Below, piece after piece: positions 24,617 through 36,600 of a stretch of 64,000 bases of DNA. Source of the stretch: Trichopria drosophilae (lineage: Eukaryota > Arthropoda > Insecta > Hymenoptera > Diapriidae); the NCBI GenBank assembly GCA_030407085.1, contig CM059582.1:18085501-18149500 (forward strand). Direction: 5' to 3'. The translations under genes and the position numbers were made by a program. Each line of letters opens with the position of its first letter. Position 1 is the first letter of the stretch. The notes under the pieces are model-generated. The model had not been told where the DNA came from, searched no databases, and worked only from the letters and a program-made list of their open reading frames with translations.

Positions 24617-27600
24617 GTAATGTTTTAATTTTAATCTTGACATTTTTTTTATTGAATACAGGCTGTTGCATCATGTTATTTTGATAATAGGTTATGTCGA
24701 TTAAGATTTCATTAAATCTTAAAGTTATAGGATATTCATATAATAATCCATATTAGTGTCAAGAGGATTCAGAAAAATAGAGTTTAATAAAATATATTTT
24801 ATCATACTTTTTCAGAAAAAAATATTACTTTGTTGTAATTGATAATCGTGCAAGGACTGTTATAATAGACTAGAATTTAAGAATTATTTAATACTTTAAC
24901 GTAATTATTTACTTCCCGAAAAAAAGATTTTCTTGTGTAACTGATTAAAAGTCAATGTCTCTGAAGTATTCCAAGTGAGTAACGAAGATATAATTATGAA
25001 ACGCAAGAAAACCTGAATAAAACGAATAATTAGGGTTAAAAAAAGATTTATAAAAACGAAATATTATTATTTTTTAACCATATTCTTTACACAATAAGTA
25101 GTTAATTTATTATGTTCTTTATTATTTATTTTGAAAAACGAAAAATAAAATTAATTCTATAGAGTTAGTATTTCTATTGACAGGTAAATACGACGACCGC
25201 TACATTTAAGGAGTCAGGAATGCGCCATGTTGAAGGTGGTTGGCCAAAAGACATAAATATACTCGATTTAGAACAAACCACTCGATATAGAAGAAAAATT
25301 GAAAAGGATGAAATATATGCCCATAGAATGTTTCAATTGTTACCGGTGAGAGCGTTTTGTATGAAACATTTATTACATGTATCATGAATATTTTCTTTAA
25401 GACTACCCGGGAAAAAATGGATTATATATAATTATATACAATTTTTGATAGAATTAGATCCAATTGTATATAATAATATGGTAAATCTTCGGAAAGACTG
25501 CTTCACCTGGAAAAAATATGTCTTATATGGTTTCCGACGTATTTTGGGTCGCTGATCACGAATCTGACAATAAAAATTGGCGGTCGGCAATATTTTTGGC
25601 TAAAATCTTGAAAAAACATCAAAAACTTCATTTTTTTCAGTTTCTTGCATTTATTTCGAAAAATTGAACTCGTACGAAAAAAAGTTTCAAACAAAAGTTG
25701 TAGAGCACAAAATTCTCTACAAAAAAGGTTTTATAAATTTTTTTCATAAATTGCAAAGAAACCCCTTAAATAAAGCCCTAAATATGAGAAAAATGATAAA
25801 TTTTTGTAACTTTGAAAAATTTCTGACCTAGAAATGGCCAAACTCGCATATGTGTCTAAACATCCAATTTATGCTAACCCAACGTAACTACTGCCGAACC
25901 TACGTAGAACTAAAGTATACCTAAGGCCATTTGTGTGCTTGGGCTTCGCCCCCCAGACCACCCCCTCATCATTTATACTATCCTTCGGTCTACACATTGT
26001 TATTCAGAGCGACACATACTACATGTAGGTTCGATTATCACTAAAATCTGTTGGTTGGAAGTTAGGCTAGTATAAAAAGGGGGGTCTGGGGGGCGGAGCC
26101 CCCCAGCACTCATACACTACTTAGGTCTACGTCCTGGATGCCCTTGCGTGACCTAAGTGGTGCTTGCGTGCTGGGGGGCTCCGCCCCCCAGACCCCCCTT
26201 TTTATACTAACCCAACCTCTAACCACACAGTTATGAGTGATATAATCGAACCCATATGACATGTGGCTAGATTGTCAGCCATACCATCTCAGGTTTATTT
26301 CGCGTTTTTTATAGAAGATACGACAAAAATGCATATAACCTTTTTTATTTTCGCCGTTCAATAACCGTTCAATTTTCGGAAGAAATGCAAAAAAAAATGA
26401 AAAAAATGACATTTTTTTGGTATTTTTTCGAGATAGCGGCCAAGATACGTTCGACCGCCAATTTTTATCATCAGATTCGTGATCAGCGACCCAAAATACG
26501 TCGGAAACCATATAAAAAATATTTTTTCCAGGTGAAGCAGTCTTTCCGAAGATTTACCAATAATATATAATTATATATGTTTATATACGATTATATACAA
26601 TTATATACAATTTTTGATACAATTAGATCCAATTATATATAATTATATATTAGCATATATAATTGTATATAATTGACGGCTTTGTATATAATTATATACG
26701 GCCAAAATCCATATATAATTATATATAATTATATATAATAATATATAATTGGATCTAATTGTATCAAAAATTGTATATAATTATATATCGTATATAAACA
26801 TATAATTATATCTTATTATATATAATTGCATCTAAATTTATATATAATTATATATAATCCATTTTTTCCCGGGCAGTCAATAATACAATACATATCGACC
26901 GAGTAAGACCATCGACTTTAAATAAGAGAGGGTATTGTACTATTTCAACTTTAAACCTAACAAAACCTAACCTAATGTCTAAATACATTTTTCTCCCAAA
27001 AGGGTCCAGGTTCTTTCTGCAAAATATTCGTCGATGAAATGTGTTTTGTTCCGAGCGTTAAATAATTTGTATACAGCATTATTTCTGAAAGTTTTTATAA
27101 TAAATAATAAATACAAAAAAATTCACCAATACTCAACTATACAAATCTAACAACACTGAATCTCTACCACTTGCCACATCCACCAAAAACTCCTTGGAAC
27201 TGCATTCCCATTACTTCGGGGGGAAGATCACAGGTTTATCCGGATCATTTTTTAGTCTGGCTCCGCTACCCTCGTCGCAACCTCATAGCTGCTCACCAGC
27301 ACAAACTCTCAGCGCACTCCTCCTCCTTGTTTTTTTTTGTCGTGGTATCGCTTTCACGTTTTTGGATACATGGTACTAGTTATCCCCTATTGACAACATC
27401 AACTTCATTATAATGTTCCGCGTTATTTTCGACCCTAAATTATTCCGGAGTTCATCTCTCCTCCGTCGGCTGCATATAAAAAAGTTCGGCTGTACTCTCT
27501 TCCGTCTTTCAGTACAGGCAGTTTGGGCTGATCTTCCGCGCACATGTATAGATAAACATTAAACATACCATGTTCAGTAAAAAATTGTATAAGGTAATAA

Positions 27601-30600
27601 TTTACTTAACCATGTGTTCCAGATATCCACGGTGTGACATGCCTCACCAATTTTCGTGTACACTTACCGACCGTTGCATCTTTCTAACGCCTCTCTTATT
27701 GCTCCAGCGTTCTTCGTCGCCCCTGTGCCCTAATGTTTTCGGCATCCTGTCTTATATGATACACTCGCCTTTGATCCTTGCTTAATAAACCTATGGATAT
27801 CACACTAGCGACTACCAAATGGCCGCCTCAGAAGTAGTTCAATATTTGCTGACTACCCTCAAAGTGCCCTTTCTTTGTGCTGACGCCATTCTTCTTCTGA
27901 CGATTGGAGTGAATCACTCCCATTAATAATCGTCTTTTGCTTGCTTTAGGGCCACTTATGTTTTGCAAAAGACTTGCGGGAATCCTCGAGTAACTATCGT
28001 TGCATTGTCCGCGGAATACTTGATATGAGACCAAAACGTAAGTTTGGCATTCAGTAGTACACCAAGGTACTTAGAGCTTGCTACAGCCAAAATATTCGCT
28101 CCATCATGATTAATGGTGAAAACCCTCCACCAGATTAACCCTATCACCTCTGTCTTATTTGAGGCCAACTTCAGTCCAAGTTGGTTCATCCATTATTGCA
28201 CCAAAAGTAGCATACAACCGATTCTCCGCCGGGCCTGTTCCGGATCCCGAACGATTACCGTCACTACGATGTTATCGGCGAATCCCACCAACATAGCGAA
28301 CTCTTAAACCCCCCAACCTCAGGATTTCATCATACATGATGTTCCAAAGGTCGGGTCAGAGCGCCGATCCCTGCGCTACACCTACCGTAAAGCTTCTACA
28401 ATACATCTCATTCCACCGTTGGTTTTATTTTTGTTTGGGGTTGGGAAGGAAAAATCTTGCCTAAGACACCCTCTAGAGTGGAGTGAGGGTAGTGTCAGAT
28501 TCTTACTGACTAAAAAACCTCCCCGAAGAATCGGTCGGCCGTGTGGGAAACCGCGTTAGCATTCCTTCCACACGGGGACTGTCTGGCGATTAAAGCCATT
28601 CTGATCTGTCTGTCAAGTCACTGTCCTTCAGTCATCCTTCTCTAATAAATAAATAAATAGAACAACAGTAGACATGATACATTTAAAGCATTTAAACCTT
28701 CCTTTTTTCCTGGGTCACTACTCCTCTCATATTTCTGGCGTTCCCCTTTCCTCCTGTTTAATAAGCAGTCTTATTTCCCTCTCCTTGTTTTCCACAATGC
28801 TTCGAATCACATGGTACGTCGTAGCCCATCCCTTGGCCGACCCAAGAAGACCCTCCATCATGTTGACCTGGTTGAAGGGCAGTCCTGTCTTCTCTGCGAA
28901 TGAGTCTCGTTCCGGATTCCATCTCTCACACACAAACAGCGTATGTCCGGCATCGTCTACCTGATCACAGTAGAAGCATTTCTCGCTGGTTGTCTTCTTT
29001 CTGTCGAAGAGGTACTTCCGGAAGCATCCGTGCCCTGACAGGGCCTGCGTCAGGAAGTAATCAACTTCTCCGTGAAGTCTTTCTACCCAGGTCATCACTT
29101 CAGGTATGAGGCTATATGTCCACCGTCCATATTTTCCCGTCGTCCACTTGCTTTGCCAGCTTCTCCACAGGTCTTCCCTTGCTTCGTGTCTTAGTACGCC
29201 CTCGTACACCATCTGCCTCTCCCTGGCCTGCAGGAGCTCATTCGGAGGGATTCCGGCAATAACCCCCACTCCTTCCGCCGATATCGTGCGATAACCACTA
29301 CTCACCCTAATGCCCATTATCTTCTGCACGGCTGTCATTTTTTTGCGCAGGTCTTCTCTCTTCAGGGTTTGTACCCAAATGGGTGCACCATAAAGGAGTT
29401 GCGAGTGGACCACATCTACTAGCATTCGCCTCTTCATTTGTCTCGGGCCTCTGATGTTCGGCATGAGGCTGGCCAGTGCTGTCATAGTCTTCTCCACTTT
29501 CTGGATGGTCTCTCGTATATGATGGCAGAATGTCATCTTCTGGTCCAACCACAGCCCCAGGTATTTTGCCGTTCTCGACGGTTTTATCTCCACATCCTCA
29601 ATGGTAAACCGTATGGGTCCGACTTTTCTCTTGTTGGTCAAAATTACGGCCTCTGTCTTTTCCAGCGCCAGCTCCAGTTTCCGGCACTTCAGCCATCTGC
29701 TTACTCTAAGAGCGGCTATATCGGCTTTGTCCCTCAGCTGGCTTTCGCCCTCGGCCTTGATGATTATACGGATATCATCGGCAAAGCCCACGATGTCCGC
29801 GCCTCTAGGGAGTTCTATCCTCAGTAGGTCGTCATATTGTATGTTCCACAGCGTCGGACCCAATACCGAACCCTGTGGGACCCCGCTTGTTACGCTTCTA
29901 GCCTTGGTCTCTCCCTCCGCCTCCAGGAGGATCGATCTCTCCGACAGGTAAGAGGCGATCAGACTGATGATGTTCTCGTCGATCCCTTTGTTGCGCAACG
30001 TTTCTAAAATAACCTGCCAGGAGGCGCTATTGAAGGCGTTCCGTACGTCCAACATGATCACTGCGCACAGAGGTCTGCTATACTTCGGTCGGGAGGCCGC
30101 TAAACTGGCCGCTGCCATAATCCTCTTCGCAGCGTCCACCGTCTGCTTTCCCTCTCGGAATCCATACTGATTTTCCGCTGGGGTCCCTCGAGTTTCCAGG
30201 TCTATCTTCAAACGAGCGAGTATCAAGTGCTCGTACAGTTTTCCCTCTACGTCAAGGAGGCATACGGGTCTGTAGGAGCTTGCTTCATCGATGGGCTTTT
30301 TACCCTTCCTGAGCAGAACTAATCTGGCTCTCTTCCAGCTCTTCGGAAATTCCCCTTTTTTGGCTAGACCGTTATACACTTCTAGCACATAGTCCGGCAT
30401 GTGTTCGGCCACTTCTTTCAGGATCTCCGCAGGGATGTTTCCGGGTCCTGGCGTAAGGTCCACCGTTGGTTTGGTAGATGACTCGGTCGTGCAAATCATA
30501 GCTTGTCTTAGGTACATTGGTACCCCAAACGTATGTTCCATTGATTCCAGGATACCGATCCATCTCGCGGAATTGAATGCCATCTTCTTATCCAACGCTA

Positions 30601-33600
30601 GGAAGACTTTATGGCCCCACTGTTGATCGCTTAGCTAGAAATCCATGTTGGTTCGACGATAAACTTCCCGCATTCTCGATAGCAACCTTAAGCGTAGTTA
30701 TAATCAGTTGCTTTCCCAGTTTTCTGGGAATGTCCAACACGCATACTGGTCTGTATAAGAACGGAATGAACGGAGAAGGTGTACGCTTATCTAGAAATAC
30801 CAGCTTCTGTTTCTTCCACCTCTGTGCAAAAATACTTGCATTAAGGCAGGCATTGTATATATATTAAAACAGCCGCAGCGGGCGCTCTTTCGCTATGGCC
30901 TTTCACGACTGTGACAGGCTTGACATGGTTGAGTTGCATGCTTTTACGATCCGATGGGTGGTATAATGGTGTAAAGAATAGAAGGGGAAGTGTTGCTCAT
31001 TAAAAGAAAAAGGAAGCTCTAATGAGCCAATGAAAATTGGTCAATATTATAAGCATGAACTCCATACTCCTATGAGCCTATCTGTCTTCTACAAATGGTA
31101 ATTTCGTATTGGTTCACCGCACTCGTACTATTTTTAGGCTATTGCGCATCTATTGGAACGCTTTTGGCACTGGCCCAGCCATTCTCCTTTGGAATGATAG
31201 GAAGTTCCACCTTATGTTCGTTGAGCGAATGAATGTTAAAATTCATATATTGGCAATCATTATGAGTAAATTCTGAAGGTCCATTCCATACTCAAGATGT
31301 AAGCTTGGCATTGAAGTTGCCTGCTATCAAAATATCGCCATCTAAATCTCGAGCGAAGTCTTTCAGCTTATCCATTTTATGCCTGAATGCCAGCATTCTT
31401 TCATTAGGGGAGAGGTAGATACTCACATAGGTGAATCCCTTAGATCGTGCCCACACGAAACCGTCAGCCTTACCATGCGACGTTACACGTACTCTATCCC
31501 TGTCCCTTATCCATACCGAAGCTCTGTTTCAGTTGTTAACCCCCATTGTTGGTGCTATCGTATTGTTCTAATAATAATGAAAATATCAGTACCGCGCTCA
31601 AAGACGTTCTGAGGAAGATTGTGATGGGCTCACATGTGCCTGCCCACATTGCCTTGTGTGATTTTTATACCCATTTTTTGGTTCTCTGAAACGCATAGCA
31701 TCCTGGTTGGTGATCCACCTTTATACATTCCTCTGATAATTCCTTACATAGGAAGCCCTATTTCGGTCTGTAGCCATATGCCCATCAGTCCCGTATTTCC
31801 TACAGCAATTAGCTCTATCTTTCGCCTTACATCCGGTTGCGACGTGTCCATAATTAAAGGATCGAAAGCAACGCAATACATCCATCTTGAGTTGCGTTCT
31901 GCAACTTACCCAGCCAATTTTGACGTCGCCAGCATTTATAGCTGCACTACGTTCCTTCAGTTCAACAAACGCTCTACGTTTTTCCCTCAATGTACTTTAC
32001 GAGAGGCTAATCCTGAATGATGAGTCAGTGTAATCCATGTGTGGTGTTCATGTTGAGCCGATCGCCAGTCTAATAGCTGTATCAATTTCCTCAACCTCCG
32101 TAGCCGCGTACACGTCGATGTTTTCCATTATAGCTCTAGGTACTAGTACATGAATAGTACCTTTCCCGTTATAGCTTTCTTCCCATTTTCGGCTGTGGCT
32201 AGTACCTGAACAACGACGTTGCCCATCATAGTTTGTTGACTTGATTTACGTATTTTGTATCCTTCTACAACTTATCAGAATAGCCAGTCGCCTCCTTATA
32301 GCTTTTACAGTCATGCGTCTGGTGGAAACTTCCGTAGGTATGGTCAACGGCGGGTTGTTTGGCAATCGAAACGGCAATTGACGATTTATTTCGTTTTTTT
32401 TTTGTGAATAAAGACCACGTCTCCTTCATCCTAAATCTCAACAGACAAGCAACACACCCACGTACATATAACATTAGATTCTTTTGTTTTTTCTCATTCA
32501 AGAAGTCAATGTCTTGAAACTCATGTAAGAATTACGTTTCTTTGATAATTGGATTTCTCTTAATATAATTGTATTTTTCTCAAGCCGATGGAACACTGCG
32601 TTTTGCAAAACAATGCATGCAACATTTACGAAGAATACTTCAAAGATACTGAAGTGCAAACGGTACAAAAAATATATTCGCGTACCGTAAACGTGTATCG
32701 AGATCCAATGCCTGTCAGAAGATCTATAAATCATCTCTCGTGGTCACCTGATCAGGGTACTCGTCTTGCTGTCAGTCATTGCAATATGGACTTTCAAAAA
32801 ACGCTGACTTACAGCCCAATTTCGTATCTTTGGGATATAGGTATGTATTTTGTATTTTATGTTCTTTATTTTTATTTCTGTATTTAGTTGATCTCTCCAT
32901 ACATTTGTAATACTAAAAAATGAAAAATACGTGAAAAACGATTTAAAAAATTCCGAAAGATATTACATTATGAGTAGTATAAAATTATAAGTAGTATAAA
33001 AAAGTAGCATAAAATCATTTATAATGGTAATCTTTTCAATTACAGTATTTTATACTTGTACTTTTTTTCAAAATGGTTTAATACTATATAATATATAGGG
33101 ATATAACTCTCTAAATTTAAATAAATGAAATTATTTATTAGAGGTCATAGAATATTGAAATTGTATGTTAGATATTAGTTTTATCGTTTTAGATAACCCT
33201 AACAACCCTTTTATGGAATTTAAGCCCTTCTGTCCTATATTGACCTTGGAATACAGTCCAAAGGATAGCCACACGTTAATCAGTGGTTTGATGTCCGGTC
33301 AAGTAGCATCGTGGGACATTCGACGAGGTTCAGAACCAGTTGACATAAGTTTGGCCGAAAATAGCCACAGAGAACCCTGTGATCAAGTTTTGTGGATAAA
33401 TTCGAAAACTGGTACTGAATTTTTCAGCTCATCTAAGGACGGTCAGGTAAACATTGACATTATGATTATAAAATCTAAAATGGATAATTTTCAGTTTAAA
33501 ATTACTAGATTTCTTTAGAATTCAAATTATTTTTTTGTAAAAGAGTATTTCTTGGTAACATTTATTGGTAAATATAAAATTTAATTACAACGTTTTTTTC

Positions 33601-36600
33601 ATCGATATGAAGTTTTTTCATCGATTGCTTTTTTTAAAAAGACAAGTGAAATTTCTGCTGTCGATACATTACAGATCTAACGGGTCGGATTAGTAAATCA
33701 CGATGTTTCTGTGATGTATACTTTTAATTTTTCTGTCGAATTTATTCTGATGACAGAAACTCGTTTGCTGTAACAGAAATTAATGCAATTTTTCCTAAAA
33801 AAATTCACCATTTTTTGTGATGGTAAAGATGGAAAGTTTGGACTGTTTTAAGATTTTTCGAACAAATAAAAACCTTTCCATCGTTACGACCACAAAAAAT
33901 GTTTCTAACAATATTTGCATTAATTTCTGTTAGAGCAGACGTTTTCCGTCATCACGATTTCCTCGTCAAAGACGTACATCATTTGCACTGTTTTATCTTT
34001 TGTTTAAAAGCGATTTTATTACAATATTTTTAAACGCTACATCAACGCATTTGCCTACTTGCAGTTTTTCAGGCCTCTAACTACAGTGGCAATTAGCAAA
34101 CTCTCAAGAAAAGATTCAAGGTAGGTTTCTTTATTGGCTTAAATTAAATGCAGAAAAACTAAAAACTTGTGAATTCTTTACATTTAAATGAAAAAAAACG
34201 ATTCATTGTTTTCAAATCTGATTTTTATCCATTCCTTTTTACGTGGAACCCTTTAAAATTGTGCAATTGGAACTCGCAGTTATTATTCACGTACACATTT
34301 TTTAATGGCTGCCATTTCCGCCGATAAAAATCTGAAAGTAAATTTTTATATCGATGTCGTAATGAATTTTTCCATGTAATTAGAGATATAATTCTTAGAA
34401 GCTTATGTTTTACATTTAGTATTCTGACCACGTTGGAGGTGACTCTTTTTTTTTAGTCAGTTTATTATTAATGCATGAAAATACACAAATAAGATTCATT
34501 AAAACCTCCATATAAAAAATTATAACATTATGTTAATTTTCTGTAATTTTATATATAATGTACGTATCATAAATTTTTTTTACGAATTAAGAAATAAATA
34601 TTATTTTTTCAGAATTTTTGAAGACGTTATTTAATTTTTGTTATTGATTTATCTTTTTGTTCGTAAAGCTGAAGGTATTCGGGTTAAAAATCGGATAAGT
34701 TTACTTTGCCAATGCGCTATTTCGGCCGTCATATTGGATTAGTATATTGAAATTAATTTTTGCATGAAATAACCTTTTAGTTTGAGTTTCAATTGCACGA
34801 TTTTAAAAGTTTTCATGTAAAATGAAAAGACGTTTCAAAAATCATCGGGTTTTTTAAAAGTTTTTGTAGTTTTTCTGCATTTTAATCTCTGCCAGTCGAA
34901 AGATAATACCTAAAAATAGTCGGATAAGGACTTTCACTAATCTTTTCCTCAAGATTTTGATAATTTACATTGCACTACTTATAGGATTCGAAAATTGCAA
35001 TTATGGTGAGAAATTAAGGTTAATGTTATCAGTTAAGAAAATCGCCTTGTCCATTACCTTTACCTTCCACCATTTCAGGTGTCTTATCAAGTAATGTTAT
35101 TAAATATTAGAAATAAGTTATAGTTCAAAGTTTCCATGATGAGTTTTGAATCCATTTGAAAAACTAATTTTTCAATTCATTACTGTTCCTTTCTGTCAAT
35201 AATTTGATGAAGAAAGTTAGTGTTCACATATATTTGAATTCGATACATCTGCAACAACTCAACATTGCTTAAAATTAACTAAGTAAAAATAACCAATGTT
35301 GATGAAGACTATTTAAATATATTAGGAGTGAAAAATGTGTTTGAATTACTTTTTTCTCTTAGTAACATTCACCCCATGTCTGCATTTAGCATGAGTCTTC
35401 AAATGCCCATTCTTCTTTGTTGCACATATTGTTTTCTGATACGACATCGCATTATGTTGCTCTCGAAATATAGGGAGCAAAATAATATTTTGACCTCAGA
35501 AGGTGAGAAACTTGTTTTGCTCCTTAGGGAGAGAAAGTGCTATTTATCTCCCGCAATCTAGAAGGTCAGTCTGTAAAACAGCTTGTTTAAGTTGTGGCTC
35601 GTCTTTTGGCATTGTACGTGGTCGATTGCTCTGTATTTTTATTTTGTTGGCTAATAAAGACAATTTATTATTATTATATAGGGAGCATAATAGGGTTTTC
35701 ATTGTATCAATGGAATAATTCAAATTCTGTAAACTTTAGAATTTTTTGTTATTGGCGAAAATATCACCGAACAAAAGTAGAATTCATTTGTCGTTTTCAG
35801 ATCAAATGGTGGGATACAAGAAAATTGCAAGCACCGACAGAAACGCTTGTTATTGATTTAATAAAACCTGATGATCAAATAATTGACCAAGCGACGGGAG
35901 TCTGCAGCCTGCAGTTCGAAACGTCAATGGGAACACGATTTATGTGTGGTTTAGAAAATGGTTGTAACTTTAGGAATTACATTTTACAATATTCAATTTA
36001 TAAGGAATGAAAATCTTAATTTTCTATGAATTGTAGGAGTTGTGATATCGGGAAATAGAAAAGGGAAGACACCCACGGAAAAATTGGTCACGAGATTTAA
36101 GACACAATATGGTCCGGTAATTTCTGTTGAGAGAAATCCAGTTTTCGTGAAAAACTTTTTGACTGTGGGCGATTGGACGGCTAGAATTTGGTCGGAAGAT
36201 TGCAAAGAATCATGTATTATTTGGACACCGTAAGATATTAAATTTTGGCGATCATTTTATATTATTTATATAGTTAATTAACTATTTACTCGCTGCAGAA
36301 TTTTAGTTAGGTATTTTTTGAAAATCGTAATTAATAATCTTAAAAATATAAGCAGATATAATTAAAATGGCGTTTAATTAAAATGTTGTGATTTTTTAAA
36401 TTTTGGAAATGAGATGTATTGAGACTAATTTGCTAGTTTCTGAACAGTTTAAGAAAACAAATGAGAACAAATGCAGCCTGTAATTCAGGTTAATGAAATG
36501 CTGTTAAAAATAGTCAAACGATTTGGTTTTTGTCTATATTTTCGAATGTTATTACGACGTGAATGCTATTACGACGTTTCTTAACTTTAAAATTGCTGAA

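Larger units (their letters stand above)
25401..26878. mobile_element. Foldback element C with 38-bp terminal inverted repeats
   Basis: The first 38 bases (beginning GACTACCCGGGAAAAAATGG) and the reverse complement of the last 38 (beginning GACTGCCCGGGAAAAAATGG) differ at one position. Inside, an AT-rich tract of the TATATAATTATATA kind lies near both ends. A second inverted pair follows, including GGAAACCATATAAAAAATAT near 26508 against its mirror near 25520, with GGTCGCTGATCACGAATCTGA near 25549 against TCAGATTCGTGATCAGCGACC near 26471. A GC-rich palindrome occupies the middle (26065-26218). No open frame of note. I could not find a convincing target duplication. Confidence 0.85.
27250..32280 (-). 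pseudogene. Old R1-clade non-LTR retrotransposon, interrupted and decayed
   Basis: Minus strand, in order. ORF1 remnant about 32270-31690: [19 protein letters not shown] then decayed CCHC knuckles at about 31800-31870. ORF2 start about 31670: [12 protein letters not shown]. Apurinic endonuclease about 31550-31290: [30 protein letters not shown], where the usual GDFNAK aspartate is Asn. Reverse transcriptase first half 30860-30473: [26 protein letters not shown]. Second half 28411-27950: [19 protein letters not shown] (usual FADD damaged), [23 protein letters not shown]-terminal remnants run to about 27300 ([26 protein letters not shown]). Many stops and frameshifts. The two RT halves are split by the younger element at 28426-30458. 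The outer ends are approximate. It lies antisense in Dnai2 intron 2. Confidence 0.85.
25346..32584 (+). other. Dnai2 intron 2, 7.2 kb, transposon-filled
   Basis: The largest intron of the gene. It holds foldback element C (25401-26878) and a nested pair of R1-type LINEs on the minus strand (about 27250-32280). The piece 26879-27250 shows nothing I can assign. Confidence 0.88.

Noticed and set aside
26948..26975. Telomere-like CCTAA repeats
   Set aside because: Only a few imperfect AACCTAAC words, no array; too short to be an interstitial telomere.
28900..30170. Plus-strand ORFs of 67-129 codons opposite the RT gene
   Set aside because: They are shadows of the minus-strand reverse transcriptase frame.
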